Assembly (NCBI GenBank): GCA_003246795.1
Contig: QKCS01000028.1
Coordinates: 1 to 14,800 of the forward strand
DNA: 14,800 bases
DNA from: Alphaproteobacteria bacterium
GTDB taxonomy: Bacteria; Pseudomonadota; Alphaproteobacteria; Micropepsales; Micropepsaceae
Reading direction: 5' to 3'
Position 1 is the stretch's first letter; each line of letters opens with the position of its first letter. The notes under the pieces were generated by a model, which ran no database searches, was not told where the DNA came from, and saw only the letters and a program-made list of their open reading frames with translations. Below are positions 5,882 through 13,675 of the stretch, piece after piece. Position numbers and translations under genes: made by a program.

Positions 5882-6769
5882 TTACGGTCCTGTCACTTTG
5901 TAGCCCTTGGCCCGCAGCATGGCGATCAGCCCGTCACGCCCGACTAAATGCCCGACCCCGACGGTCACGAAATAGGACTTGTCCGACGCGATCATCTGTC
6001 TCAGTCGGGGGAGCCATTTCTTGTTCCGCGCGACGAGAAGCTGCGACCTGAGCCGCGGCACCTCCGTGAAGCCTTCGTCGATCAACCGCGACAGCTTACC
6101 CGTATCGGCCGAAGCCCACGCCGCCAACAGTTCGCCGGGCAACTCGGGTTGTTCCAACACGCCCTTGACGGTCGCCTTGAGGTAGGCGGTTTCGGTTTTT
6201 CGATCGAGCGCCGCGAAATACGAAAGCTGTTCCGCCACGCTTTCGAAATAGGCGAGATCCTTGTCTCTCTGCTTGGCCTCTTGTTCGACGATATGGTCGA
6301 CGCCGTAGTACGACGAGAAGCCCGCCTTGATGTAGCTGTAGAGCTCGAGATAGACGGCCGCGAGCCACGGCCGGAGCGGTTCGAGAAGCTTGGGCGGGTA
6401 CTGCACGCCCCAAGCGGCCTTCTCCATGTCGGCATGCGCCGCCGCGGGCAACACGTCCGAGAGCGTTTGCCCTTCGGGAAGGCGCCCGCCGGTCTCGACG
6501 AAACGCAGCATCTCCGCCCCGCCCTCGTCGAGCGGCGCTTCGAACACGAAGATCTGAGATTTCGCCCAAGCGCGCTCCAACTCCTCGCGCCGCCATTTCG
6601 TCTTCGGCGGCAGAAGATGGATCGATCCGAACAGATAGAGCGCGCCGCCTTCTTTCTCGACGACCCAAAGCGGCGGCGCCGCTTGCGTGGAAGCAACCGG
6701 TTCGGCGCGAACGACGGCCGCGCCTGCGAACAGAATCAGAAAACAAAAGGCGGCAAACGCGGTTCTCAT
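5882..6769 (-). CDS. TraB/GumN family protein, exported
   Basis: The 295-aa protein has a signal peptide (core FCFLILFAGAAVV, probable cleavage after VRA near residue 22) and a single TraB/GumN domain. Family landmarks: LYLFGSIHLLP with His 51, FVFEAPL with Glu 77, YYGVDHIV with Asp 158, LLVARNKKWLP, and YFVTVGVGHLVG with His 274. The two His-containing GxxH-like motifs and the acidic residues are the proposed metal-binding/catalytic set; the animal relative TIKI is a metalloprotease acting on Wnt, but the bacterial members (often named from gumN) have no settled substrate. The start is well fixed: its ATG overlaps the ptsH stop as ATGA, and TGAGGA lies just upstream. It is therefore translationally coupled to HPr as the last gene of the PTS operon. 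No clear terminator follows. Expected location is the periplasm. Confidence 0.9.
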   Translation of the reverse strand: MRTAFAAFCFLILFAGAAVVRAEPVASTQAAPPLWVVEKEGGALYLFGSIHLLPPKTKWRREELERAWAKSQIFVFEAPLDEGGAEMLRFVETGGRLPEGQTLSDVLPAAAHADMEKAAWGVQYPPKLLEPLRPWLAAVYLELYSYIKAGFSSYYGVDHIVEQEAKQRDKDLAYFESVAEQLSYFAALDRKTETAYLKATVKGVLEQPELPGELLAAWASADTGKLSRLIDEGFTEVPRLRSQLLVARNKKWLPRLRQMIASDKSYFVTVGVGHLVGRDGLIAMLRAKGYKVTGP

Positions 6770-7056
6770 GAATCCTCACCGAACTTGGCGGCGACGAGCG
6801 CTTGGAGCGCGTCGAGCGCGGCGACCGCTTCGCGTCCCGTCGCGACGACCGAAATCTCGCTGCCCATTCCCGCGCCCAACATCATGAGGCCCATGATGGA
6901 GGTCGCCGAAACCGCGCCCCCGCCGTCCTTGCTGACGCTGACGCGCGCGTCGAATTTTGTGGCGCACTGCACGAACCTCGCTGACGCGCGCGCGTGCAAT
7001 CCTTTGGTGTTGACGATCGTCAGAGTGCGCGCCGGCGGACTTTCGCCGTCAGCCAC
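6766..7056 (-). CDS. ptsH: HPr phosphocarrier protein
   Basis: The 96-aa protein is HPr of the phosphotransferase system. Phospho-His is His 21 in NTKGLHARASARF, and the regulatory serine is Ser 53 in ATSIMGLMMLGAG, the target of HPr kinase/phosphorylase. Both are intact, so phosphorylation by enzyme I and by the HprK encoded nearby should be possible. Enzyme I is not in the window. A GTG start at 7056 is chosen because AAGGA lies eight bases upstream; a TTG two codons earlier has the same site too close. The start overlaps the end of the EIIA gene by eight bases, and the stop overlaps the start of the TraB/GumN gene. In alphaproteobacteria this HPr is part of a signalling PTS rather than a sugar importer, because partner EIIB and EIIC are usually missing. 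Confidence 0.95.
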   Translation of the reverse strand: MADGESPPARTLTIVNTKGLHARASARFVQCATKFDARVSVSKDGGGAVSATSIMGLMMLGAGMGSEISVVATGREAVAALDALQALVAAKFGEDS

Positions 7057-7450
7057 TCGCAAGTTCCTTCGAAGCGACGCGAATGTACTTGCGTCCGGCT
7101 TCCTGCGCCTTGTCGACGGCTTCGGCCATCTTCGCCGTCGGCCTGACGGAAGCGAGCTTGATCAGCATGGGCAGATTGACGCCGGCAATCACTTCGACTT
7201 TGCCCGCGCCCATCGCCGAGATTGCAAGGTTCGAGGGCGTCCCGCCGAACATGTCCGTCAACAGAATCACCCCGTCGCCGACATCAACCGCTTTGATCGC
7301 GCCGAGAATCTCCTCGCGCCTTTGCTCCATGTCGTCCTGAGGGCCGATGCACACTGTCCGAAACAGTGTCTGCGGACCGACGACATGCTCAGTGGCTGCC
7401 TTGAGTTCTTCGGCGAGGCGGCCGTGCGTAACCAGAACAACGCCTATCAT
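7049..7450 (-). CDS. PTS EIIA, mannose family, regulatory type
   Basis: The 133-aa protein is a mannose-family EIIA domain alone. MIGVVLVTHG carries the phospho-His at residue 9, and LLTDMFGGTPSN (about 63-74) is the second family signature with Asp 66. The length equals that of stand-alone alphaproteobacterial EIIA proteins (often annotated manX or ptsM). It accepts phosphate from HPr(His-P). With no EIIB or EIIC, it probably works as a sensor or effector that binds other proteins rather than in transport. ATG 7450 is chosen because the family begins MIG; a frame open to 7489 would add 13 unlikely residues. The ribosome binding site is weak (GGAG 13 bases upstream). ptsH overlaps its end by eight bases. 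It is separated from hprK by 134 bp, unlike the tight junctions on both sides. Confidence 0.93.
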   Translation of the reverse strand: MIGVVLVTHGRLAEELKAATEHVVGPQTLFRTVCIGPQDDMEQRREEILGAIKAVDVGDGVILLTDMFGGTPSNLAISAMGAGKVEVIAGVNLPMLIKLASVRPTAKMAEAVDKAQEAGRKYIRVASKELASG

Positions 7451-7523
7451 GGGCGAGAATTCACTCCAGTCCCGTGCGGCGCGCGACATGCCTCAAGTCC
7501 ATGGGCACCGTCAGGGCCGCGAA

Positions 7524-7552
7524 TACATAGTCCTGTTCGCGCCCTGCCTCAA
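7524..7552 (-). promoter_or_regulatory. Candidate internal promoter for EIIA-ptsH-traB/gumN
   Basis: In the 134-bp gap between hprK and the EIIA gene, TTGAGG (7547-7552) and TATGTA (7524-7529) are spaced by 17 bases on the minus strand. The -35 match is fair and the -10 weak. If real, it would let the phosphocarrier genes be expressed apart from chvI-chvG-hprK. Confidence 0.28.
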
Positions 7553-7584
7553 CGCGAGAGAACGCCAGGCAAGGGGATTGACCG

Positions 7585-8004
7585 TTACGCATTGGGCACA
7601 GATTCGAGCGCCCGCCTCAGTTTTTCCGCTGTGGATGGTCCAAATGCGCAGAGTGCGATCAACGGAATAGAGGGGCCGCCTCCCGGTAAAGACCACCTGC
7701 GAGGCTCCGGCATTCGCTCGACCGGCCCGCGAACCAATGCGACCGCTAGGCGAAGCGTCGTCGCAAGCTTGATCGGAGCCGGAACGATCCCGACGCCGCG
7801 CGCTTCGATCAAACCCGAAATCGCGCCTGGCGCGCAGGCACGCAACGCCGTGCCCGCGATTCGGACATCCGTCTGGTCATCGGCCACGAGAAGCGCGCCG
7901 TGTGCGATGAGCCGCAAGGCCAAATCGCTCTTGCCCGCGCCGGACTCGCCTTCGATCAGGACGCCGAGCCCCGCCACGTCGATTGTGGTTGCGTGCACCA
8001 GCAT
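7585..8004 (-). CDS. hprK: HPr kinase/phosphorylase, short alphaproteobacterial form
   Basis: The 139-aa protein corresponds to the catalytic C-terminal domain only, without the N-terminal domain of about 130 residues found in Firmicute HprK. This short form is normal in alphaproteobacteria. The P-loop is GESGAGKSD (residues 18-26), followed by a DDQTDV segment that corresponds to the region after Walker A. The HprK signature is EARGVGIVPAP (67-77). The enzyme phosphorylates or dephosphorylates the serine of HPr in response to metabolites, setting the state of the regulatory PTS. The start is firm: the chvG stop, two bases and the hprK ATG form TGACGATG, so translation is coupled to chvG. A frame open much further upstream belongs to chvG antisense noise in another phase and should not be used as the N-terminus. 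Confidence 0.95.
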   Translation of the reverse strand: MLVHATTIDVAGLGVLIEGESGAGKSDLALRLIAHGALLVADDQTDVRIAGTALRACAPGAISGLIEARGVGIVPAPIKLATTLRLAVALVRGPVERMPEPRRWSLPGGGPSIPLIALCAFGPSTAEKLRRALESVPNA

Positions 8005-8006
8005 CG

Positions 8007-9710
8007 TCAGCGGGCGGCCAGCGGCAGCGTGATGAGGAATCGCGCGCCCTTCACGCCGCCGTCGGCGTCGCGAAGGTTGGAGGCAACGATCTTTCCGCCG
8101 TGAACCTCGACGATCTGGCGCGAAATCGAAAGGCCGAGGCCCGAGTTCTTTCCGAACCCGTGTGCCGCGGGACGCTCCGTGTAGAAGCGGCGGAAGACCG
8201 TCTCCAGATTGTCCTCGGGAATACCCGGGCCCTGGTCGTCGATCGTGATCACGGCGTTGCCGCCGACGGCGCTTGCCGCTATCCGAATCTCGCCGCCCTT
8301 CGGGCTGAAGGACACCGCGTTCTCGATCACGTTGCGGAACACTTGAGCCAACGGTCCGTCGAGGCCGCGCACCACCAGACCGCTCTTGGGCAGATTGAGA
8401 ACCATGCGCGGCGCATCTTCCGCATCCGGGTCTTCGAACATCGAGGCCATCGCCGCGACGAGCGCACCGAGATCGACGTCGCGCGCGCGTTCGCGCGAGA
8501 GCTCGGCGTCCAACCGCGAGGCGTCGGAGATGTCCGTGATCAGCCGATCGAGCCTGCGAATATCGTCCCGGACGACGCCCATGAGCTTCGCGCGCTTCTC
8601 CTCGTCGGTCGTCCTTTGCAGCGTTTCGATCGCGCTGGCGACGGACGTCAGCGGGTTCTTGATCTCGTGCGCGACGTCGGCTGCGAACTGTTCGATCGTG
8701 TCCATGCGCGCATAGAGCGCCGACGTCATCGCGCGAAGCGACAACGAAAGGTCGCCGATCTCGTCGGGGCGCCGGATGTTCGGAATGGCGTCGATGTTTC
8801 GTCCGCCGCGCCTCACGGTGTCGGCGCCGACCGACAGCTGCTGCAGCGGTTCGGTGATCCGCGTCAGGATGAACCACGACGCCCCTGCCAGCACCAGCAT
8901 CGCGACCAAACCGCCCAACACAAGCTGCGTCCACTCCTGCCGCAAGGCATCGTCGATGTCGCCGGCCTCTGTCGAAAGCATCAAAACGCCCATGACGAAT
9001 TTGAGCCGCTTGATCGGCACCGCGACCGAAACGATCAGATTGCCCTCGGTATTGATGCGCCGGCCGGAAGCCACCTCGCCGGTGTCGAGCACGTGCTCGA
9101 CCTCTTCGAAAACGCGTCCGTTCGGCCGCGGCTCGTCATCCGCCAAAAGCGGCGGCTCTTCGCCGGGCATCAGCGAATAGAGTTGCCGGTTGAACCAGCG
9201 CTCCGTTTCGCCGATCCAATCGATCTGCCCCGGCGGCGGCAAATCGCGCGCCTGCACCTGATTGCGCGCCAGAATGAAGCGGGTGTCCTGAACCGTCGCG
9301 CCGTCGCGACCGAAGATGCGCGCGCGCATGCCCGTCGGGCCGACGAGCAGATTCAAGACCTCGGTCGCGCGACGCTCATCGACGTCGGTGGCCGCGTCCT
9401 GCTGCTCGCCCTCGCCCGTCGGGGCATAGCGGGCAAGCGCCGCAGAAATGATCTCGGCCTGCGCCATCAGCGAACTGATGCGCTCTTCCACCAAGCTGTC
9501 GCGCGCGAGCTGCATCCAAACAACCCCGGCGACGAGCGCCATGAACGCGATGAAGTTGAGAAGGATGATCTGACCGGCAAGCGCCGACAGCCGCCGGCGC
9601 CTCGGACCTCGGTTCGGCAGTCCGCGCGATCGCGGCGCGACTAGCCTCCGAAGCCGGCAGGCGATGCTTCGTAGCGTGTTGCTGGACGTGTCCCGATCGA
9701 ATGCACTCAA
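8007..9710 (-). CDS. chvG: Sensor histidine kinase ChvG (BvrS/ExoS type)
   Basis: This 567-aa inner-membrane kinase has TM1 at about 43-66, a large periplasmic sensor region (about 67-262), TM2 at about 263-283, HAMP to about 336, HisKA with FAADVAHEIKNPLTS (phospho-His 348), and an ATPase domain with N box RNVIENAV (459-466), DQGPGIP (492-498) and GLGLS (524-528). All catalytic motifs are intact. In Agrobacterium, Sinorhizobium and Brucella this kinase senses acid and envelope conditions, is held down by periplasmic ExoR, and phosphorylates ChvI to control surface, motility and virulence genes. No exoR is in the window. The N-terminal 40 residues are arginine-rich and cytoplasmic. The start is taken as TTG 9710, because the chvI stop overlaps it as TTGA; no in-frame ATG exists before TM1. 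Start confidence is lower than identity. Confidence 0.94.
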   Translation of the reverse strand: MSAFDRDTSSNTLRSIACRLRRLVAPRSRGLPNRGPRRRRLSALAGQIILLNFIAFMALVAGVVWMQLARDSLVEERISSLMAQAEIISAALARYAPTGEGEQQDAATDVDERRATEVLNLLVGPTGMRARIFGRDGATVQDTRFILARNQVQARDLPPPGQIDWIGETERWFNRQLYSLMPGEEPPLLADDEPRPNGRVFEEVEHVLDTGEVASGRRINTEGNLIVSVAVPIKRLKFVMGVLMLSTEAGDIDDALRQEWTQLVLGGLVAMLVLAGASWFILTRITEPLQQLSVGADTVRRGGRNIDAIPNIRRPDEIGDLSLSLRAMTSALYARMDTIEQFAADVAHEIKNPLTSVASAIETLQRTTDEEKRAKLMGVVRDDIRRLDRLITDISDASRLDAELSRERARDVDLGALVAAMASMFEDPDAEDAPRMVLNLPKSGLVVRGLDGPLAQVFRNVIENAVSFSPKGGEIRIAASAVGGNAVITIDDQGPGIPEDNLETVFRRFYTERPAAHGFGKNSGLGLSISRQIVEVHGGKIVASNLRDADGGVKGARFLITLPLAAR

Positions 9711-10405
9711 GCTTCTACGTACTTGTAACCGACGCCGTAGAGCGTCTGGATCGAATCGAAATTGTCGTCGACTTGTTTGAACTTCTTGCGCAGGCGCTTG
9801 ATGTGGCTGTCGATCGTGCGATCGTCCACATAGACCTGATCGTCATAGGCGGCGTCCATCAGATTGTCGCGGCTCTTCACGAACCCCGGCCGTTGCGCCA
9901 ACGCCTGAAGAATCAGGAATTCCGTCACGGTCAGTTGCACGTCCTTGCTGTCCCAGGTGCAAGAATGGCGCTGCGAATCGAGCACGAGCTTGCCGCGTAC
10001 CATCACCTCCTTGCTGCCGGGACCCGCGGCCGGCGACCCGCGCGCTTCCGCGCGGCGCAGCACGGCCCGCACGCGCTGCAGCAACAGACGCTGCGAAAAC
10101 GGCTTTTTGATGTAGTCGTCCGCGCCCAGGCTCAGGCCCAGCGCCTCGTCCACCTCGTCGTCCTTGGATGTCAGGAAAATGACCGGCAGGTCGCTCGCCT
10201 GTCGCAGACGGCGCAGCACCTCGTGCCCGTCCATCCGCGGCATCTTGATGTCGAGGATTGCAAGCGACGGCGGCGTCGCCTGCAGCGCGGTCAACGCCGT
10301 TGCGCCGTCCGTGTACGTACGAACGTGAAAGCCCTCTTGTTCCAGGGCCATCGAGAGCGATGAAAGGATGTTCTGATCGTCGTCGACAAGTGCGATGGTC
10401 GTCAT
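9707..10405 (-). CDS. chvI: Response regulator ChvI (OmpR family)
   Basis: At 232 aa this is a normal OmpR/PhoB regulator. The receiver domain has the acidic pocket VDDD (residues 7-10), phospho-Asp 52 in LDIKMP, Thr 79 in FLTSKDD and Lys 101 in IKKPF. The C-terminal winged-helix DNA-binding domain carries LTVTEFLIL, the RTIDSHIKRLRKKF recognition region (196-209) and the ending TLYGVGYKY. It is the partner of ChvG encoded next, with which it overlaps by four bases. ATG 10405 is chosen from the family N-terminus (MTTIALVDDD) and a close GGAG; a long upstream extension would run into the transporter gene. Upstream, 59 bp separate it from the MATE gene on the same strand, so it may be read from a transporter promoter, its own promoter, or both. 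I see no convincing promoter in that gap. Confidence 0.95.
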   Translation of the reverse strand: MTTIALVDDDQNILSSLSMALEQEGFHVRTYTDGATALTALQATPPSLAILDIKMPRMDGHEVLRRLRQASDLPVIFLTSKDDEVDEALGLSLGADDYIKKPFSQRLLLQRVRAVLRRAEARGSPAAGPGSKEVMVRGKLVLDSQRHSCTWDSKDVQLTVTEFLILQALAQRPGFVKSRDNLMDAAYDDQVYVDDRTIDSHIKRLRKKFKQVDDNFDSIQTLYGVGYKYVEA

Positions 10406-10464
10406 GGGCTCCAAAGCCGCTGCTGAATCTCCGGCCGAAATATAAGCACGTGCGCCCCGCATCG

Positions 10465-11850
10465 CTATGCGCGAGCAATCGAGCGCGCCGAAACAAGACG
10501 AAAGCGGAAGCCCAACAATACCAGCGACAGCAGCATCGCAACGCTTATCCCCAGGATTAACCCTACAGCGCCGATTTCCGCCAAAAACGCGAGCGCGTAT
10601 GCGGCCGGAACGCCGACGACCCAGAAAGCAATGCCGTGCATGAAGGCCGGCCAGCGCACGTCGCCCATGCCGCGGAGTGCGCCCATCGTGACGGTCATCA
10701 CCCCGTCGATGACGATCATGAGCCCGACCGCGGTCAACGTCCGGCGCGAGATTTCCCAGACGGCGGGATCGTTCACATACATCGCACTCAGCGTTTGAGG
10801 CAGCACGGCGACGGAGCCTCCAAACCCGCACATGATGAGGAACGCAAGCACGATACCCGTGAGCCCCGCCCGCGCCACGCGCTCATGCGCGCCTCCGCCG
10901 ACCGCATGGCCGACGCGCACAGCGGTCGCCGCCGACATGCCGACCGCGACCATGATCATGAGTCCGGTCAGATTGATCGTAAGCTGGTGCGCCGCCGCGG
11001 CCGCCGCGCCCAAATGTCCCGCCATGAACGCCAGCGAACTCATCGCCGCCGTCTCGAGCCCGAGCGCGGCTGAGATCGGCGCTCCCAGCGTGACGATCCG
11101 CCAGATGCGTGGGCCGATCGCTCCAACGGGTTCGAAGACGCCATATGCGGCCGCATCGCGCATCTTCGCGATGTAGAGGATAGCACACCCGAAACAAACC
11201 CAACGCAAAGCCGAGGTCGTCATCACGGCGCCGGCGGCGCCCATCGGCTCCACCCAGCCGAACCAACCGAGGACGAAGACGCCGTCGGCGACGACGTTCA
11301 ACAGGTTGGCGCCCAGCATGATCACCATGCCGACGATCGGCCGACGGATGCTCTCGAGGAAATAGCCGCAAGCTATATAGAACAGCATGGGCGGCATGCC
11401 CCACGCGAACTGCCGCGAAACGCGGCCCGAGCCTTCGGCAAGCGCCGGATCAAGGCCCGTCAGCCGCAACGCGGGTTCGACGAAGAAACAGACGCCCGCG
11501 AAAAACGTGCCGAGCGCCGCGGCAAGCACCATGACGCTCTTCCACGTCGCCCCGCATTCCTGCGTCTCGCCCGCACCGAAGGCTTGCGCGATCAACACCA
11601 TCGCGCCCTGCAACAGCCCGATGGAGATCAACATCATGACGGACTGAGCGGCGAGACCTTGGCCCAAAGAGGCGAGCTCGTGCGCGCCGCCGCGTCCCGT
11701 CATCAACGAGTCCACGAAGAACATGAAGACGACGCCGGCGCGCGCCACCATGACGGGCGCGGCAAGACGTAGCGTCGGCCACCCGTCGTCCTGCCAAAGG
11801 CGCAAAAGACGGTCGGCGGTCCAGCCGGAAATGGCGGCCCTGCGCTGCAT
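10465..11850 (-). CDS. MATE family multidrug/organic cation efflux transporter
   Basis: The 461-aa polytopic membrane protein has about 12 hydrophobic segments in two halves, the normal MATE architecture (NorM/DinF-like). Typical landmarks are the first helix region LAAPVMVARAGVVFMFFVDSLMTGR and the repeat-like GAPISAALGLETAAMSSLAFMAG that opens the second half, plus TMGALRGMGDVRWP near the C-terminus. MATE proteins export cationic compounds using Na+ or H+ gradients; substrate and ion cannot be deduced. ATG 11850 is chosen, with TTG 11874 as an alternative; neither has a good ribosome binding site. It is divergent from pckA and sits between pckA and chvI. In many relatives pckA and chvI are direct divergent neighbours, so the transporter looks like an insertion into a conserved junction. 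Base composition is like that of its neighbours. Confidence 0.92.
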   Translation of the reverse strand: MQRRAAISGWTADRLLRLWQDDGWPTLRLAAPVMVARAGVVFMFFVDSLMTGRGGAHELASLGQGLAAQSVMMLISIGLLQGAMVLIAQAFGAGETQECGATWKSVMVLAAALGTFFAGVCFFVEPALRLTGLDPALAEGSGRVSRQFAWGMPPMLFYIACGYFLESIRRPIVGMVIMLGANLLNVVADGVFVLGWFGWVEPMGAAGAVMTTSALRWVCFGCAILYIAKMRDAAAYGVFEPVGAIGPRIWRIVTLGAPISAALGLETAAMSSLAFMAGHLGAAAAAAHQLTINLTGLMIMVAVGMSAATAVRVGHAVGGGAHERVARAGLTGIVLAFLIMCGFGGSVAVLPQTLSAMYVNDPAVWEISRRTLTAVGLMIVIDGVMTVTMGALRGMGDVRWPAFMHGIAFWVVGVPAAYALAFLAEIGAVGLILGISVAMLLSLVLLGFRFRLVSARSIARA

Positions 11851-12051
11851 TGCGACAACGTGGATGAATGCCAAATGAGGTTGATGCGAGGTATTTCATG
11901 TTTCGAACGAGGTCGCCAGGGCGGGGGCACGGCGGGGCGGGCGTATTGCCACCGCAAGGCCTAAGCTCATATGGTGGTTGTAGAACCGCAAAAAACGACG
12001 GAAGAAGCGCCGTCTTTCCTTGCCGATCGGCGGCGCTGGAGATCACGACGA
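11851..12051. promoter_or_regulatory. Divergent intergenic region between MATE gene and pckA, with candidate pckA promoter
   Basis: On the plus strand, TTGCCA (11946-11951, five of six consensus -35 bases) and TATGGT (11970-11975) are 18 bases apart, giving a possible pckA start near 11982 and a leader of about 70 nt. A G-rich run at 11918-11942 precedes it. No clear promoter was found for the MATE gene on the other strand, and no inverted repeat stands out as an operator. Confidence 0.35.
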
Positions 12052-13662
12052 ATGCATGCCAAGCAGACGAACGTCCATGGTCTTGACCATGTTGGGCTCA
12101 AGAACCTGCGCGAGATTCATTGGAACTTGCCGATGGCAAGGCTGGTTCAGCAGGCCATCGAACGCCACGAAGGCGTGATCGCCAAAGACGGCCCGCTCGT
12201 CGTCAAGACCGGCGTCCACACCGGCCGTTCGGCCGGCGACAAGTTTATCGTCCGCGAACCGTCCGTCGACCGCCATATCTGGTGGGACAACAACAAGGCC
12301 ATGAGCCCGGCGCACTTCGACACGCTTCTGAACTCGTTTCGCTCCTACGCGCAGGGCCGCGACATCTTCGTGCAAGATCTGTTCGGCGGCGCCGATCCGA
12401 CGCATCGCCTGCCCGTTCGCGTGATCGGCGAGCTTGCTTGGCACTCGCTGTTTGCGCAGCACTTGCTGATCGAACCGACGATCGGCGAACGGCAAGCCTT
12501 CGATCCGGGCTTCACCATCATCGACTTTCCCGGATTCCAGGCCGACCCCGCCATGCACGGAACCGCGTCGGGCACCGTTATCGCCGTTTCGTTCGAGCGC
12601 AAGCTCGTCCTGATCGGCGGCACGTCCTACGCGGGCGAAATCAAGAAATCGGTCTTCACGATCCTAAACTATTTGCTGCCGCCGAAGAACGTGATGCCGA
12701 TGCACTGCTCCGTGAACGTCGGCACGGCGAAGGAAAGCGCGATCTTCTTCGGTCTGTCCGGCACCGGTAAGACGACGCTGTCGGCCGACCCGAACCGAAC
12801 GCTGATCGGCGACGACGAGCACGGCTGGGCCGAGAACGGCGTCTTCAATTTCGAAGGCGGCTGCTACGCCAAGATGATCCGCCTGTCGCCCGAAGCCGAG
12901 CCTGAGATATTCGCGACGACGAAGCGCTTCGGCACCGTGCTCGAAAACGTCGTCATCAACGAAGAAACGCGCGAACTCGATCTCGACGACGCGAGCCTCG
13001 CCGAGAATTCGCGCGGCGCCTATCCCATTTCCTATATACCGAACGCCAGCAAGACCGGCACCACGGGTCACCCGTCGAACATCGTCATGCTGACCGCCGA
13101 TGCGTTCGGCGTGCTGCCGCCGATCGCGAAGCTCACGCCGAGCCAGGCGATGTACCACTTCCTCTCGGGCTTCACCGCGAAGGTCGCGGGAACGGAAAAG
13201 GGTCTCGGCAAGGAGCCGCAGCCGACCTTCTCGACCTGCTTCGGCGCGCCCTTCATGCCGCGCCACCCGACGGAATACGGCAACCTGCTGCGCTCGCTCA
13301 TCGCCGAGCACAAGGTCGACTGCTGGCTCGTCAACACCGGCTGGACGGGCGGCGCGTTCGGCACCGGCTCGCGCATGCCGATCAAGGTCACGCGCGCGCT
13401 GTTGTCGGCGGCTCTCGAAGGCACGTTGAAGACCGCCGAGATGCGGATTGATCCGCATTTCGGCTTCGAAGTGCCCGTCTCGGTGCCTGGGATCGACGAC
13501 AAGATCCTGAACCCGCGCGAGACCTGGGAAGACAAGACGGCCTATGACCGCCAGGCGATCAAGCTCGTCAGCATGTTCCGCGACAACTTCAAGAAGTTCG
13601 AGGCCCATGTCGGCCCCGACGTGAAGGCGGCGGCCCCGAAACTGGCGCAAGCGGCGGAATAG
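12052..13662 (+). CDS. pckA: Phosphoenolpyruvate carboxykinase (ATP)
   Basis: This cytosolic enzyme turns oxaloacetate and ATP into phosphoenolpyruvate, CO2 and ADP, the entry step of gluconeogenesis from organic acids. The 536-aa protein is full length. Motifs: VVKTGVHTGRSAGDKFIVRE near the N-terminus (substrate arginine), GTSYAGEIKKSVF (about 190-202, Mn-site Lys), kinase-1a P-loop GLSGTGKTTLS (about 234-244, Lys 240), kinase-2 GDDEHGW (about 253-259), and NFEGGCYAK (about 266-274). All key residues are present, and the type is the ATP rather than GTP enzyme. ATG 12052 is preferred, with GGAG ten bases upstream; an in-frame ATG at 11971 falls in the candidate promoter and would add a basic tail. 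Adjacency to chvI/chvG is conserved in rhizobia and Brucella, and pckA is a reported ChvG/ChvI-linked gene in Agrobacterium. A small kinase gene follows after 13 bp. Confidence 0.97.
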   Translation: MHAKQTNVHGLDHVGLKNLREIHWNLPMARLVQQAIERHEGVIAKDGPLVVKTGVHTGRSAGDKFIVREPSVDRHIWWDNNKAMSPAHFDTLLNSFRSYAQGRDIFVQDLFGGADPTHRLPVRVIGELAWHSLFAQHLLIEPTIGERQAFDPGFTIIDFPGFQADPAMHGTASGTVIAVSFERKLVLIGGTSYAGEIKKSVFTILNYLLPPKNVMPMHCSVNVGTAKESAIFFGLSGTGKTTLSADPNRTLIGDDEHGWAENGVFNFEGGCYAKMIRLSPEAEPEIFATTKRFGTVLENVVINEETRELDLDDASLAENSRGAYPISYIPNASKTGTTGHPSNIVMLTADAFGVLPPIAKLTPSQAMYHFLSGFTAKVAGTEKGLGKEPQPTFSTCFGAPFMPRHPTEYGNLLRSLIAEHKVDCWLVNTGWTGGAFGTGSRMPIKVTRALLSAALEGTLKTAEMRIDPHFGFEVPVSVPGIDDKILNPRETWEDKTAYDRQAIKLVSMFRDNFKKFEAHVGPDVKAAAPKLAQAAE

Positions 13663-13675
13663 TTCGCCGGCGGCG

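Noticed and set aside
8005..8934. N-terminal extension that would make HprK about 449 aa
   Set aside because: The extra part overlaps chvG in another frame and is Arg-rich noise. The short form starting at 8004 fits the family and the TGACGATG junction.
5948..9644. Two long plus-strand open frames (5948-8032 and 7983-9644) opposite the traB/gumN to chvG genes
   Set aside because: They run across several real genes and gaps on the minus strand, lack recognisable motifs, and have the Arg-rich composition of antisense frames.
10406..10831. N-terminal extension of ChvI
   Set aside because: It would overlap the MATE gene and precede a canonical receiver-domain start (MTTIALVDDD).
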